Assembly (NCBI GenBank): GCA_012735585.1
Contig: JAAYGX010000153.1
Coordinates: 1-33,156, forward strand
Direction of reading: 5' to 3'
Length of the DNA stretch: 33,156 nt
Origin: Tissierella sp.
Lineage (GTDB): Bacteria > Bacillota > Clostridia > Tissierellales > Tissierellaceae
Shown here one piece after another: positions 21,870-28,406 of the stretch. The first letter of the stretch is position 1, and each line of letters begins with the position of its first letter. The notes under the pieces are model-generated. The model was given only the letters and a program-made list of their open reading frames with translations. It made no database searches and had not been told where the DNA came from. Made by a program: the position numbers and the translations under genes.

Positions 21870-22451
21870 ATGATTAATTTACTAGAAAAAGAATTAGATA
21901 ATTTGGAAGAAATAGTATTAGATGAAGAAGATATCGAAGGAGTAAAGAAAAAATTTAAGATTGAAGATTTAGAAACAGCGAATTGGGCCTTTAGAAAATT
22001 AAAAGCCATAGAAGAAAAAAAGAAAGAAATTGAAGAATTAGCTAATCAAGAAATGGAACCTTATGAGAAAGAAATAGCAAGAATAAAAAAATGGAAAGAA
22101 GATGAATTTAAACAATATGACCATTCAATTAATTTTTTTAGTTTCTTACTGGAAGAATATTACAGAGAACAAAGGAAAGTAGATGCTAAATTTAAATTAT
22201 CTACACCTTACGGGAAAATAACTTCCAGGAAGCAACAACCTAAGTGGAATTATGAGGAGGACAGGCTCCTAAAGTGGTTAAAAGCTAATGATTTAGAACT
22301 GATAAGAACTAAAGAGGAAGTCGACAAGAATGAATTAAAGAAAAAATATCAAGTAGTTAGCGGTAATGTGGTTACGGAAAATGGTGAGATAGTCGAAGGA
22401 ATCACCATAGAGGAAAGGGAAGCTACTGTAAAAGTTGAGGTGGTGGATTAG
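21870..22451 (+). CDS. Host-nuclease inhibitor Gam-like protein
   Basis: A 193-aa protein. The long antiparallel helical region (NWAFRKLKAIEEKKKEIEEL, EPYEKEIARIKKWKEDEFKQ) followed by FKLSTPYGKITSRKQQPKWN and LLKWLKANDLELIRTKEEVD is typical of the Gram-positive phage Gam-like family. It protects linear DNA ends from host exonucleases. It lies directly before the annealing protein, a common recombination pair. Confidence 0.85.
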   Translation: MINLLEKELDNLEEIVLDEEDIEGVKKKFKIEDLETANWAFRKLKAIEEKKKEIEELANQEMEPYEKEIARIKKWKEDEFKQYDHSINFFSFLLEEYYREQRKVDAKFKLSTPYGKITSRKQQPKWNYEEDRLLKWLKANDLELIRTKEEVDKNELKKKYQVVSGNVVTENGEIVEGITIEEREATVKVEVVD

Positions 22452-23057
22452 ATGGATAAGGAAAACAATTTAAAACTCTACAACGAAGTAAGAATAGTAC
22501 CCGAAACAGCTAAAAAACCAATCCAAGGTGGCAGATTGAAAGGCATGACAGACATCAACCCTATGTGGAGAATAAAAGTTCTTACAGAGCAATTTGGACC
22601 GTGTGGAGTTGGCTGGTATTACGATATAGTGGACAAGCGTATCGAACAAGGTGGAAATGATGAATTAGTAGCATTTGTAGATATAAATCTATATGTAAAA
22701 ATCGGTCAAGAATGGAGTAAACCAATTTCAGGAACTGGCGGAAGCAGTTTTGTAACTAAAGAAAGCAGAGGATTATATACATCAGATGAATGTTTCAAAA
22801 TGGCTTTAACAGATGCTATATCAGTATCGTGTAAGGCTTTAGGGATTGGAGCAGATGTGTACTTTGAAAAAGATAGAAGTAAATATGACAATCCTACAAG
22901 TGAGCCAAGTGGCAATCAAAAACAAAAGCCAAAAGGTGGAGAAGTCAAATTTTACTGTAGCGATTGCGGAGTAGAAGTTAATCAAGCAGTTCATTCATTT
23001 TCAACTAAAAAATTTGGTAGATGCTTATGTATGAATTGCCAAAAGAAAGCAAAATAG
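22452..23057 (+). CDS. Rad52/DdrA-like single-strand annealing protein with zinc-finger tail
   Basis: A 201-aa protein. The core KKPIQGGRLKGMTDINPMWR, VLTEQFGPCGVGWYYDIVDK, FVTKESRGLYTSDECFKMAL and ISVSCKALGIGADVYFEKDR fits the Rad52-like (DdrA/Sak-type) annealing fold. An unusual C-terminal four-Cys zinc ribbon (CSDCG ... CMNCQ) follows a disordered linker. It probably anneals ssDNA during phage recombination together with the Gam-like and RusA proteins. The exact subfamily is not certain. Confidence 0.75.
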   Translation: MDKENNLKLYNEVRIVPETAKKPIQGGRLKGMTDINPMWRIKVLTEQFGPCGVGWYYDIVDKRIEQGGNDELVAFVDINLYVKIGQEWSKPISGTGGSSFVTKESRGLYTSDECFKMALTDAISVSCKALGIGADVYFEKDRSKYDNPTSEPSGNQKQKPKGGEVKFYCSDCGVEVNQAVHSFSTKKFGRCLCMNCQKKAK

Positions 23058-23073
23058 GGGCGATAATGCCCCT
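23056..23073 (+). promoter_or_regulatory. GC-rich hairpin between annealing and initiator genes
   Basis: AGGGGC (23056-23061) pairs with GCCCCT (23068-23073) around GATAAT, overlapping the upstream stop. No T run follows, so it is more likely an mRNA stability or processing element than a terminator. Confidence 0.5.
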
Positions 23074-23090
23074 TCAAGGTAGGTGAGATT

Positions 23091-23930
23091 TTGAGCGGTT
23101 GGATAAGTATTCACAGAAAAATTAAAGATCATTGGCTATGGGAAGATAAGCCTTTTTCAAGAGGACAAGCATGGATTGATATTTTGATGATGGTAAATCA
23201 TGAAGATAGAAAAATACTATTAGGTAAGGAGCTAATAGAAGTTAAAAGAGGTAGCAGAGTTACTTCTATAAGACAATTATGTGATAGGTGGGGTTGGTCT
23301 AATACTAAAGTTAAAAGTTTTTTAGAACTGTTATCGAAGGATAATATGTTAGTCATAAAAAGCGACACTAAAAAAACCACTCTAACAGTTCTAAATTACA
23401 ACGATTACCAAATTTCAAAAGACATTGAAAACGACAAAGAAACATCAGGAAAACATCAGGAAAACGACACAGAAACGTCACCGAAACACACAAACAATAA
23501 TGATAATAACTATAACAATGATAATAATGATAATAAAAAAGATATATATATCCTCTCCAAGGATGAAGAAAGTTTTTTAAACATTTTATCAGAAATAGAA
23601 AATTATCCTTTAGACAGAAAAAAAGATTTAGAAATGTATCACACTTTAGAGGAAAGATACCCAACTCTAAATTTACTGGAAGCGATAGACCAATGGAGAA
23701 TATATAAATTAGATCAACCTTTAAAAGTTAAATCTAATCCACGTAGTCAAATTAATACAGCTTTTAAAAAATATGTGGAGTGGGGCAAGTGCTTAAAAGG
23801 AGTGAATAGCGATGGAGAATATAACAAGCCAAATAACAGAAATATACAAGAAGATGAAAGAATTAAACCTGATTACTCCCATATCGGATTCAAGGGTACA
23901 GGAAAAATCGACGAATCAGACGTGTTTTGA
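23091..23930 (+). CDS. DnaD-like replication initiator with winged helix
   Basis: A 279-aa protein with a TTG start after GGTAGGTGAGATT. The N-terminal part (GWISIHRKIKDHWLWEDKPF, RGSRVTSIRQLCDRWGWSNT) is the phage replication-protein winged helix. An Asn/Asp-rich linker (about 135-150) leads to a DnaD-like C-terminal region. It should bind the phage origin and recruit the loader encoded next. Its last 119 nt overlap the loader gene in another frame. Confidence 0.85.
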   Translation: MSGWISIHRKIKDHWLWEDKPFSRGQAWIDILMMVNHEDRKILLGKELIEVKRGSRVTSIRQLCDRWGWSNTKVKSFLELLSKDNMLVIKSDTKKTTLTVLNYNDYQISKDIENDKETSGKHQENDTETSPKHTNNNDNNYNNDNNDNKKDIYILSKDEESFLNILSEIENYPLDRKKDLEMYHTLEERYPTLNLLEAIDQWRIYKLDQPLKVKSNPRSQINTAFKKYVEWGKCLKGVNSDGEYNKPNNRNIQEDERIKPDYSHIGFKGTGKIDESDVF

Positions 23931-24651
23931 TTGTGAAATTTGTAAAGATGAAGAATGGATCTATGACATAGAAAACAATTCGGCTAAAGAATGTGTGTGT
24001 AGAGAAACTAAAAGATATAAAGAAATATTAAAAAGCAGTGGTATAAGTAATAACTTTCTAAGTATAGGTTTTAAAGAATTTGAAACGGAAAGGAAGCATC
24101 ATACAGTAGTAAAAGCTAAGGAATCAGCGATATTGTACTATCAGAACTTTAAAGAAATAAAAAACACAAGAAGAAATAGTATAACCTTTTTAAGTAAAAA
24201 AGTAGAGAACCATAAAACAGGAATTGGAGCAGGTAAAACTCATCTGAGCATAGCATTAGCCAACAATATCATGAAGAAGTACAAGCTAGGGGTCTTATAT
24301 ATGCCTTATCGTGATGTAATAACTAGGCTTAAGCAAAATATGATAGACGAAGAATACTATCAAAGAGAAATCAGCAAATATAAAAATGCTAGTGTACTAC
24401 TGATAGATGATCTATTCAAAGGTAAGGTAAATGATACAGATATCAACATCATGTTTGAAATAATCAATCATAGATATCTGAATTGCAGTCCTATAATTTG
24501 CAGCAGCGAATTTGGGATAGATGAATTAATTGGATTCGACCAGGCAATTGGAAGCAGAATACTAGAAATGAGTAAGGATTATTTAGTGGAAATCGGATTA
24601 AATAGAGAAGAAATCGGACAAGGTATCACATTAAATTATAGGTTGAGGTGA
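23812..24651 (+). CDS. DnaC-like helicase loader ATPase
   Basis: A 279-aa protein. The N-terminal Cys cluster CFDCEIC ... CVC (about 38-65) probably binds zinc. Walker A is GIGAGKT at 137-143 and Walker B VLLIDDLF has D199 and D200. It belongs to the DnaC/IstB-type AAA+ loaders that place the host replicative helicase on the origin. The ATG at 23812, behind AAAAGGAGTGAATAGCG, makes an unusually long 119-nt overlap with the initiator gene. Confidence 0.88.
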   Translation: MENITSQITEIYKKMKELNLITPISDSRVQEKSTNQTCFDCEICKDEEWIYDIENNSAKECVCRETKRYKEILKSSGISNNFLSIGFKEFETERKHHTVVKAKESAILYYQNFKEIKNTRRNSITFLSKKVENHKTGIGAGKTHLSIALANNIMKKYKLGVLYMPYRDVITRLKQNMIDEEYYQREISKYKNASVLLIDDLFKGKVNDTDINIMFEIINHRYLNCSPIICSSEFGIDELIGFDQAIGSRILEMSKDYLVEIGLNREEIGQGITLNYRLR

Positions 24652-24656
24652 TTAAA

Positions 24657-25391
24657 ATGGCGTGGAGTTACGAAGACGATTTTATATTACTAGACGAAAA
24701 TATAACGACAGAAGAAAAAAGGGAACTATATCAAGATAGGCAATATGTTAGAAGGATTAGGTTTTTAAAAAGATTAAAACTAGATCTCAAAAAGGTAAAG
24801 AAAGAGAAGCAACAAATTATAGATATTTACCCTGATTATAACATGACAGATATTTCAAAACATTTACACCAAACACAACAATATATCGCTACTAGGGTTA
24901 ATGATTTAAGAGAACAAGGACTTTTAAGAGGTGAACCATTGCTTACTAAAGAGCAGAAAGAATATATCAAAAGAAATAGACACCTTCTGAAAACAACAGT
25001 AATGGCGAATAAACTAGATTTACCGTTAAATTTAGTAAAAATGGTAGTTTCCGAGGAATATCGAAAAAGAAATGTACCTGATGGATACGAAAAAGTTTCA
25101 ATTTCTAAAAAAGACAAGATGCCTAGAAAAATGCAGTTTAAAGAAAGTGATAGACCCAAAGATGCCTTAGATAAAAGAATAGTTGCAGCAAAGAAATATA
25201 AAGATAATCAGCTTTACGAAATAAAAATGAAAACAGATACAAGGAAAAATGAAAGTAATGTTTTTAAAGGTGTATTAATCTATCAAAACAAAGATTATAT
25301 CACACTCAGACACGAGTTAGGCTACAAAGAAAGTTTCAATAAGGTTGATTTTGAAACTGGGGATAAAGAGATTAAAGAGGTGGCAAGATGA
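24657..25391 (+). CDS. Early protein with helix-turn-helix-like segments
   Basis: A 244-aa basic protein. Two helix-turn-helix-like stretches are visible: NMTDISKHLHQTQQYIATRV (about 63-82) and RHLLKTTVMANKLDLPLNLV (about 107-126). The C-terminal part (LIYQNKDYITLRHELGYKES, FETGDKEIKEV) resembles a small RNA- or DNA-binding beta fold. ATG 24657 behind GAGGTGATTAAA is preferred. It is probably a transcription or replication regulator. Confidence 0.7.
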   Translation: MAWSYEDDFILLDENITTEEKRELYQDRQYVRRIRFLKRLKLDLKKVKKEKQQIIDIYPDYNMTDISKHLHQTQQYIATRVNDLREQGLLRGEPLLTKEQKEYIKRNRHLLKTTVMANKLDLPLNLVKMVVSEEYRKRNVPDGYEKVSISKKDKMPRKMQFKESDRPKDALDKRIVAAKKYKDNQLYEIKMKTDTRKNESNVFKGVLIYQNKDYITLRHELGYKESFNKVDFETGDKEIKEVAR

Positions 25392-25582
25392 ATAAAGCCC
25401 CTTGTCTAAACTGTAAAGATAGACATGATCTTTGTCATAGTAAATGTAACAAATACCTTGAATTTAAAAAGCGAAGGGATAAAATCAGCGAAAAAAGAAT
25501 GGAAGAATATAGCTACAATTGTTATTTAAATCATGCGATATCGCGAATGAAAGGAGCCGGCTATGGCAAACAAATTTACTAA
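25388..25582 (+). CDS. Small Cys-rich putative zinc protein
   Basis: A 64-aa protein. CLNCKDRHDLCHSKCNKYLE has the spacing of a compact zinc finger often found in clostridial phage early genes. A basic helix follows. It overlaps both neighbours (ATGA at the start). Function unknown. Confidence 0.75.
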   Translation: MNKAPCLNCKDRHDLCHSKCNKYLEFKKRRDKISEKRMEEYSYNCYLNHAISRMKGAGYGKQIY

Positions 25583-25715
25583 GCAAACTTTAAACGCAAT
25601 GCTAGACCGCATCATAGATGAGTACTTTGACGAGGAAAATACGGAAGGTCTTTGGGAAAATATCGAATATGTAAAAGCATTGTATAGTGATGAAATAGCT
25701 ACTTTAGAAGATTAA
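25563..25715 (+). CDS. Small acidic early protein
   Basis: A 50-aa ORF (MANKFTKQTLNAMLDRIIDE; ENIEYVKALYSDEIATLED). The start, behind AAAGGAGCCGGCT, overlaps the previous gene by 20 nt. Acidic and helical; function unknown. Confidence 0.65.
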   Translation: MANKFTKQTLNAMLDRIIDEYFDEENTEGLWENIEYVKALYSDEIATLED

Positions 25716-25730
25716 AAGGAGATAAAATCA

Positions 25731-26084
25731 ATGAAAATATGGGAAATGATTAAGGAATTAACCGAGAATCCAGATAAAAAGTTTACAAATAACAGAGCGA
25801 ACAAAGGGTCATATGTTGCACTAGACGAAGATAAAACATTGTGTTGGTTCGGAGAAGGACAAAGAGGTCAATCTTTTTTAGCTAACTTCCTAAGAGATGA
25901 TGAATGGGAAGAAGTAAAAGAACCTGTTGATTTTATGACAGCGTTTAGAGCGTGGAGAGAAGAAAATAAAACAATTATATGTAAAATAGATAAGGATTCA
26001 ACAGTAGCGTACGAAGGAAATAGAACTAATTTTAGTTTTCATGCTGAATGTATAGCTAGTGGTAAATGGTATATCGAAGATTAG
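25731..26084 (+). CDS. Hypothetical phage protein
   Basis: A 117-aa protein (MKIWEMIKELTENPDKKFTN; FLRDDEWEEVKEPVDFMTAF). The opening KIWEMIKELTENP and the central DDEWEEVK are shared by many small Firmicutes phage proteins of unknown role. ATG after AAAAGGAGATAAAATCA. Confidence 0.75.
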   Translation: MKIWEMIKELTENPDKKFTNNRANKGSYVALDEDKTLCWFGEGQRGQSFLANFLRDDEWEEVKEPVDFMTAFRAWREENKTIICKIDKDSTVAYEGNRTNFSFHAECIASGKWYIED

Positions 26085-26095
26085 GAGTTGATAAA

Positions 26096-26455
26096 GTGAA
26101 AATAGTAATACCTGGGACAATGCCAGGGTTCAATGAAATAGTGGATGCAGCCAAAAAAGGGAATAGAAGATATCAACCTTATAACGATATGAAAAGAGAA
26201 AATACCGAGTTAGTATCTTGGGTATCTAAGAAAATCCCTAGAAAGAAAAAGATATTTTTAGATATTACCTGGATAGAGAAAAATAAGCGAAGAGATCCTG
26301 ACAACATAGCATCAGCAGTAAAATTTATTTGGGATGGGTTAGTTGAAGCGGGTGTAATACCAAATGACGGTTGGAATGAAAATGGCGGTTGGAGTAATAA
26401 GTTTGATGTGGACAAGCAGAACCCGAGGATAGAGGTAATCATTAAGGAGGTATAA
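26096..26455 (+). CDS. rusA: RusA-type Holliday junction resolvase
   Basis: A 119-aa protein with GTG start behind AGGAGTTGATAAA. The signature RRDPDNIASAVKFIWDGLVE followed by AGVIPNDGW carries the conserved Asp residues that bind metal in RusA. It cuts four-way junctions during recombination and replication, consistent with the Gam/annealing genes upstream. The family is usually 110-130 aa. Confidence 0.93.
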   Translation: MKIVIPGTMPGFNEIVDAAKKGNRRYQPYNDMKRENTELVSWVSKKIPRKKKIFLDITWIEKNKRRDPDNIASAVKFIWDGLVEAGVIPNDGWNENGGWSNKFDVDKQNPRIEVIIKEV

Positions 26456-26457
26456 AA

Positions 26458-26598
26458 ATGTATTTATTATGGTTATTCGGAGCGGCAGCATTAACGGTAA
26501 AAGCATATTACGCAGCACAGGAAAGTAACTTTATTTTATTCTTGATAATGATATTTATGTCAAACGTATTCACTTTAATGAGTAAAAGAGAGAGGTGA
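26458..26598 (+). CDS. Small membrane protein
   Basis: A 46-aa ORF after AAGGAGGTATAAAA. Two short hydrophobic segments (YLLWLFGAAALTVKAYY; FILFLIMIFMSNVFTLM) with a basic end (SKRER). Likely a two-helix hairpin in the membrane. Function unknown. Confidence 0.65.
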   Translation: MYLLWLFGAAALTVKAYYAAQESNFILFLIMIFMSNVFTLMSKRER

Positions 26599-26603
26599 AA
26601 TAA

Positions 26604-26828
26604 GTGAAACAAATAATAATACAAGTACACGATGGAAACTTAAAAGACTTAATATTTATAGATAGTGAAGAATATGACTTCACATATGGAAATGACATAA
26701 AAGGGCATGGACTGCAATGTAGGTTTGAAGAAGGTACAAAGGAGTATGAAGATTTAAAGCAATCTCTTGATAATATAGCAGATTGGGCAAGAAGAATTGA
26801 TTTCAAACATAAATTGAAAGGAGAATAA
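26604..26828 (+). CDS. Hypothetical early protein
   Basis: A 74-aa protein with GTG start after AGAGAGGTGAAATAA (KQIIIQVHDGNLKDLIFIDS; YEDLKQSLDNIADWARRIDF). Beta strands followed by a helix. Not recognised. Confidence 0.65.
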   Translation: MKQIIIQVHDGNLKDLIFIDSEEYDFTYGNDIKGHGLQCRFEEGTKEYEDLKQSLDNIADWARRIDFKHKLKGE

Positions 26829-26830
26829 AT

Positions 26831-27079
26831 GTGAACTGCTATAGAGTAGGTTGCAAATGTGATGATATAAAAAAGACTTATTGTATTTATAAATTATCAG
26901 AGAATCAACAGAAACTTATAGCAAAGATAAATAAAGATGGTTGTATCATATGCGGAGATAAGACTGTAGCGAGTAAATATCAAAAAATAGATACAAGGCT
27001 ATGTACTTCATGCGGAACGGTAGCAATAGATGATGTAGTAGTCAGGAGCTGCTTAATAAACAGTAGGAGAGTGAGTTAA
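26831..27079 (+). CDS. Small Cys-rich putative zinc-binding protein
   Basis: An 82-aa protein with GTG start after AAAGGAGAATAAAT. CIICG ... CTSCG (about 38-60) forms a zinc ribbon, with more Cys near the N-terminus (VGCKCDDIKKTYC). Function unknown; nucleic-acid or protein binding is inferred. Confidence 0.65.
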   Translation: MNCYRVGCKCDDIKKTYCIYKLSENQQKLIAKINKDGCIICGDKTVASKYQKIDTRLCTSCGTVAIDDVVVRSCLINSRRVS

Positions 27080-27268
27080 ATGGCTAATAACAAAGATATC
27101 AAAGATGGGCTGTACCTATTTTATGTAAAGGATAAACAAATACATCCAGTAATACAAAGTGAAGATAGTTGGAATATATTGCAAGGATTAGGAAATGCAA
27201 TAGTTGGTGGTCCTGTTCAGGTACTAGATACACCTATGGGATATGTAGAACAATTTAGGAAGGAGTGA
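27080..27268 (+). CDS. Hypothetical early protein
   Basis: A 62-aa protein (DIKDGLYLFYVKDKQIHPVI; IVGGPVQVLDTPMGYVEQ). It begins directly at the preceding stop. Mainly beta; not recognised. Confidence 0.6.
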   Translation: MANNKDIKDGLYLFYVKDKQIHPVIQSEDSWNILQGLGNAIVGGPVQVLDTPMGYVEQFRKE

Positions 27269-27272
27269 GTTG

Positions 27273-27425
27273 ATGATAACAATATTTCAAAAAGAACATA
27301 TAGAGAATTTATATAAAGATTTAGGACAAGAAGTAGAAATAGATTTAGAAAGTTTAACCAAAGAAGAAGCACATGAAACTATACAAGAATTATTAGAACT
27401 AAGAAATGGAGTGAATTTCAAATGA
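27273..27425 (+). CDS. Small acidic early protein
   Basis: A 50-aa ORF (MITIFQKEHIENLYKDLGQE; LTKEEAHETIQELLELRNG). ATG behind AAGGAGTGAGTTG. The stop overlaps the MazG-like start (ATGA), so the two are coupled. Function unknown. Confidence 0.65.
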   Translation: MITIFQKEHIENLYKDLGQEVEIDLESLTKEEAHETIQELLELRNGVNFK

Positions 27426-27748
27426 ATTTTAAAGAATACCAAAAACTAGCACAGAGAACGAGCAATACAAAACATAGAGAAGATAAATTAGCAAATGGAC
27501 TTATGGGACTTAATGGAGAAGCTGGTGAAGCAATAGACATATTAAAGAAATATTACTATCAGGGTCATGAATTAGATAAGGACAAGCTAAGAAATGAACT
27601 AGGAGATGTACTTTGGTATATAGCAGAGACTTGTGTAGGTCTAGGAACAACTTTAGAAGATATAGCTAAGGGGAATATAGACAAACTTAAAAAGCGATAT
27701 CCAGAAGGATTTGAAGCAGATAAGAGCATCCACAGAAAGAGTAATTAA
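27422..27748 (+). CDS. MazG-like nucleotide pyrophosphohydrolase
   Basis: A 108-aa protein. GLNGEAGEAIDILKKYYYQG and KLRNELGDVLWYIAETCVGL carry the ExxE...ExxD metal site of all-alpha NTP pyrophosphohydrolases. Phage MazG-like enzymes adjust nucleotide or ppGpp pools during infection. It is a single-domain form. Confidence 0.9.
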   Translation: MNFKEYQKLAQRTSNTKHREDKLANGLMGLNGEAGEAIDILKKYYYQGHELDKDKLRNELGDVLWYIAETCVGLGTTLEDIAKGNIDKLKKRYPEGFEADKSIHRKSN

Positions 27749-27985
27749 ATGAAGATTAAATTATGCAAAGGTGTAGGTTTTAATCGACTAAGAGAATATG
27801 GATTTGAATTTTATCCAACTGGCATAGAAAAGGAAATTGAATATTTCACTTGGTTAGTAGTAGATGAAAAGACTAGGGAGTTAAACATAAGAACTCCCTT
27901 AGGTTTTACAGATGATTTAGAGAAGTATAGAGAGTATTATCAAGATTTGTTAGATGATAAGATCATTGAAATTGTGAAAGGATGA
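27749..27985 (+). CDS. Hypothetical early protein
   Basis: A 78-aa protein (KIKLCKGVGFNRLREYGFEF; WLVVDEKTRELNIRTPLGFT; YQDLLDDKIIEIV). It starts at the stop of the MazG-like gene. Small alpha/beta fold; not recognised. Confidence 0.65.
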   Translation: MKIKLCKGVGFNRLREYGFEFYPTGIEKEIEYFTWLVVDEKTRELNIRTPLGFTDDLEKYREYYQDLLDDKIIEIVKG

Positions 27986-27990
27986 TTAAA

Positions 27991-28161
27991 GTGAATGTAA
28001 GTTTATTAAGATTGATCGGGATTTTAAAAGAATATGGAGAATTAAACACTTTGATGGAAGACACCTTGACAGCCTTTGCAGATACGAATATTTATCCAAT
28101 AGTAACTATTACAGACCTAAAAGATGCATTAGAAGATGAAATAAGTTATTGGGAGGAATAA
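27991..28161 (+). CDS. Hypothetical early protein
   Basis: A 56-aa protein (VNVSLLRLIGILKEYGELNT; VTITDLKDALEDEISYWEE). GTG 27991 has the better spacing from AAAGGATGATTAAA; ATG 27982 is an alternative giving 59 aa. Function unknown. Confidence 0.65.
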   Translation: MNVSLLRLIGILKEYGELNTLMEDTLTAFADTNIYPIVTITDLKDALEDEISYWEE

Positions 28162-28163
28162 CC

Positions 28164-28304
28164 ATGATAAAGAAAATAAAGTTTTACCTAGAGTGTATAA
28201 AAATAGTTTGGAATGATAGGCATAGTAAAAACTGTAGGCAGAAATGGAGAAGACTATCAAGGGAATTTGAGAAAAAGAGTAGGGAGTTAGGAGTTAGTGA
28301 ATAG
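28164..28304 (+). CDS. Small basic early protein
   Basis: A 46-aa ORF after GGGAGGAATAACC (IKKIKFYLECIKIVWNDRHS; KWRRLSREFEKKSRELG). Strongly basic, so nucleic-acid binding is possible. Function unknown. Confidence 0.6.
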   Translation: MIKKIKFYLECIKIVWNDRHSKNCRQKWRRLSREFEKKSRELGVSE

Positions 28305-28372
28305 TTTGTTTAAAATGCGTAGTAAAAAGTGAAATTAAAAATATAAAATAATGGGGTAATTCTAGATAATTA

Positions 28373-28402
28373 ATGCGTACGCATCTCCTGACGAGGAGAG
28401 AG
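28373..28402 (+). promoter_or_regulatory. Palindrome and SD-hiding hairpin before methyltransferase
   Basis: A perfect 12-bp palindrome ATGCGTACGCAT (28373-28384) is followed by the hairpin TCTCCT-GACG-AGGAGA (28384-28389/28394-28399). The right arm is the ribosome site AGGAGAGAG of the TTG-started methyltransferase, so translation should be low when it is folded. The palindrome may be an operator. Confidence 0.7.
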
Positions 28403-28406
28403 TAAA

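Noticed and set aside
23500-23550. Low-complexity AATGATAAT stretch as an origin of replication
   Set aside because: It encodes the Asn/Asp-rich linker of the initiator. Initiator genes can contain origins, but no iteron set with fixed spacing is evident here.
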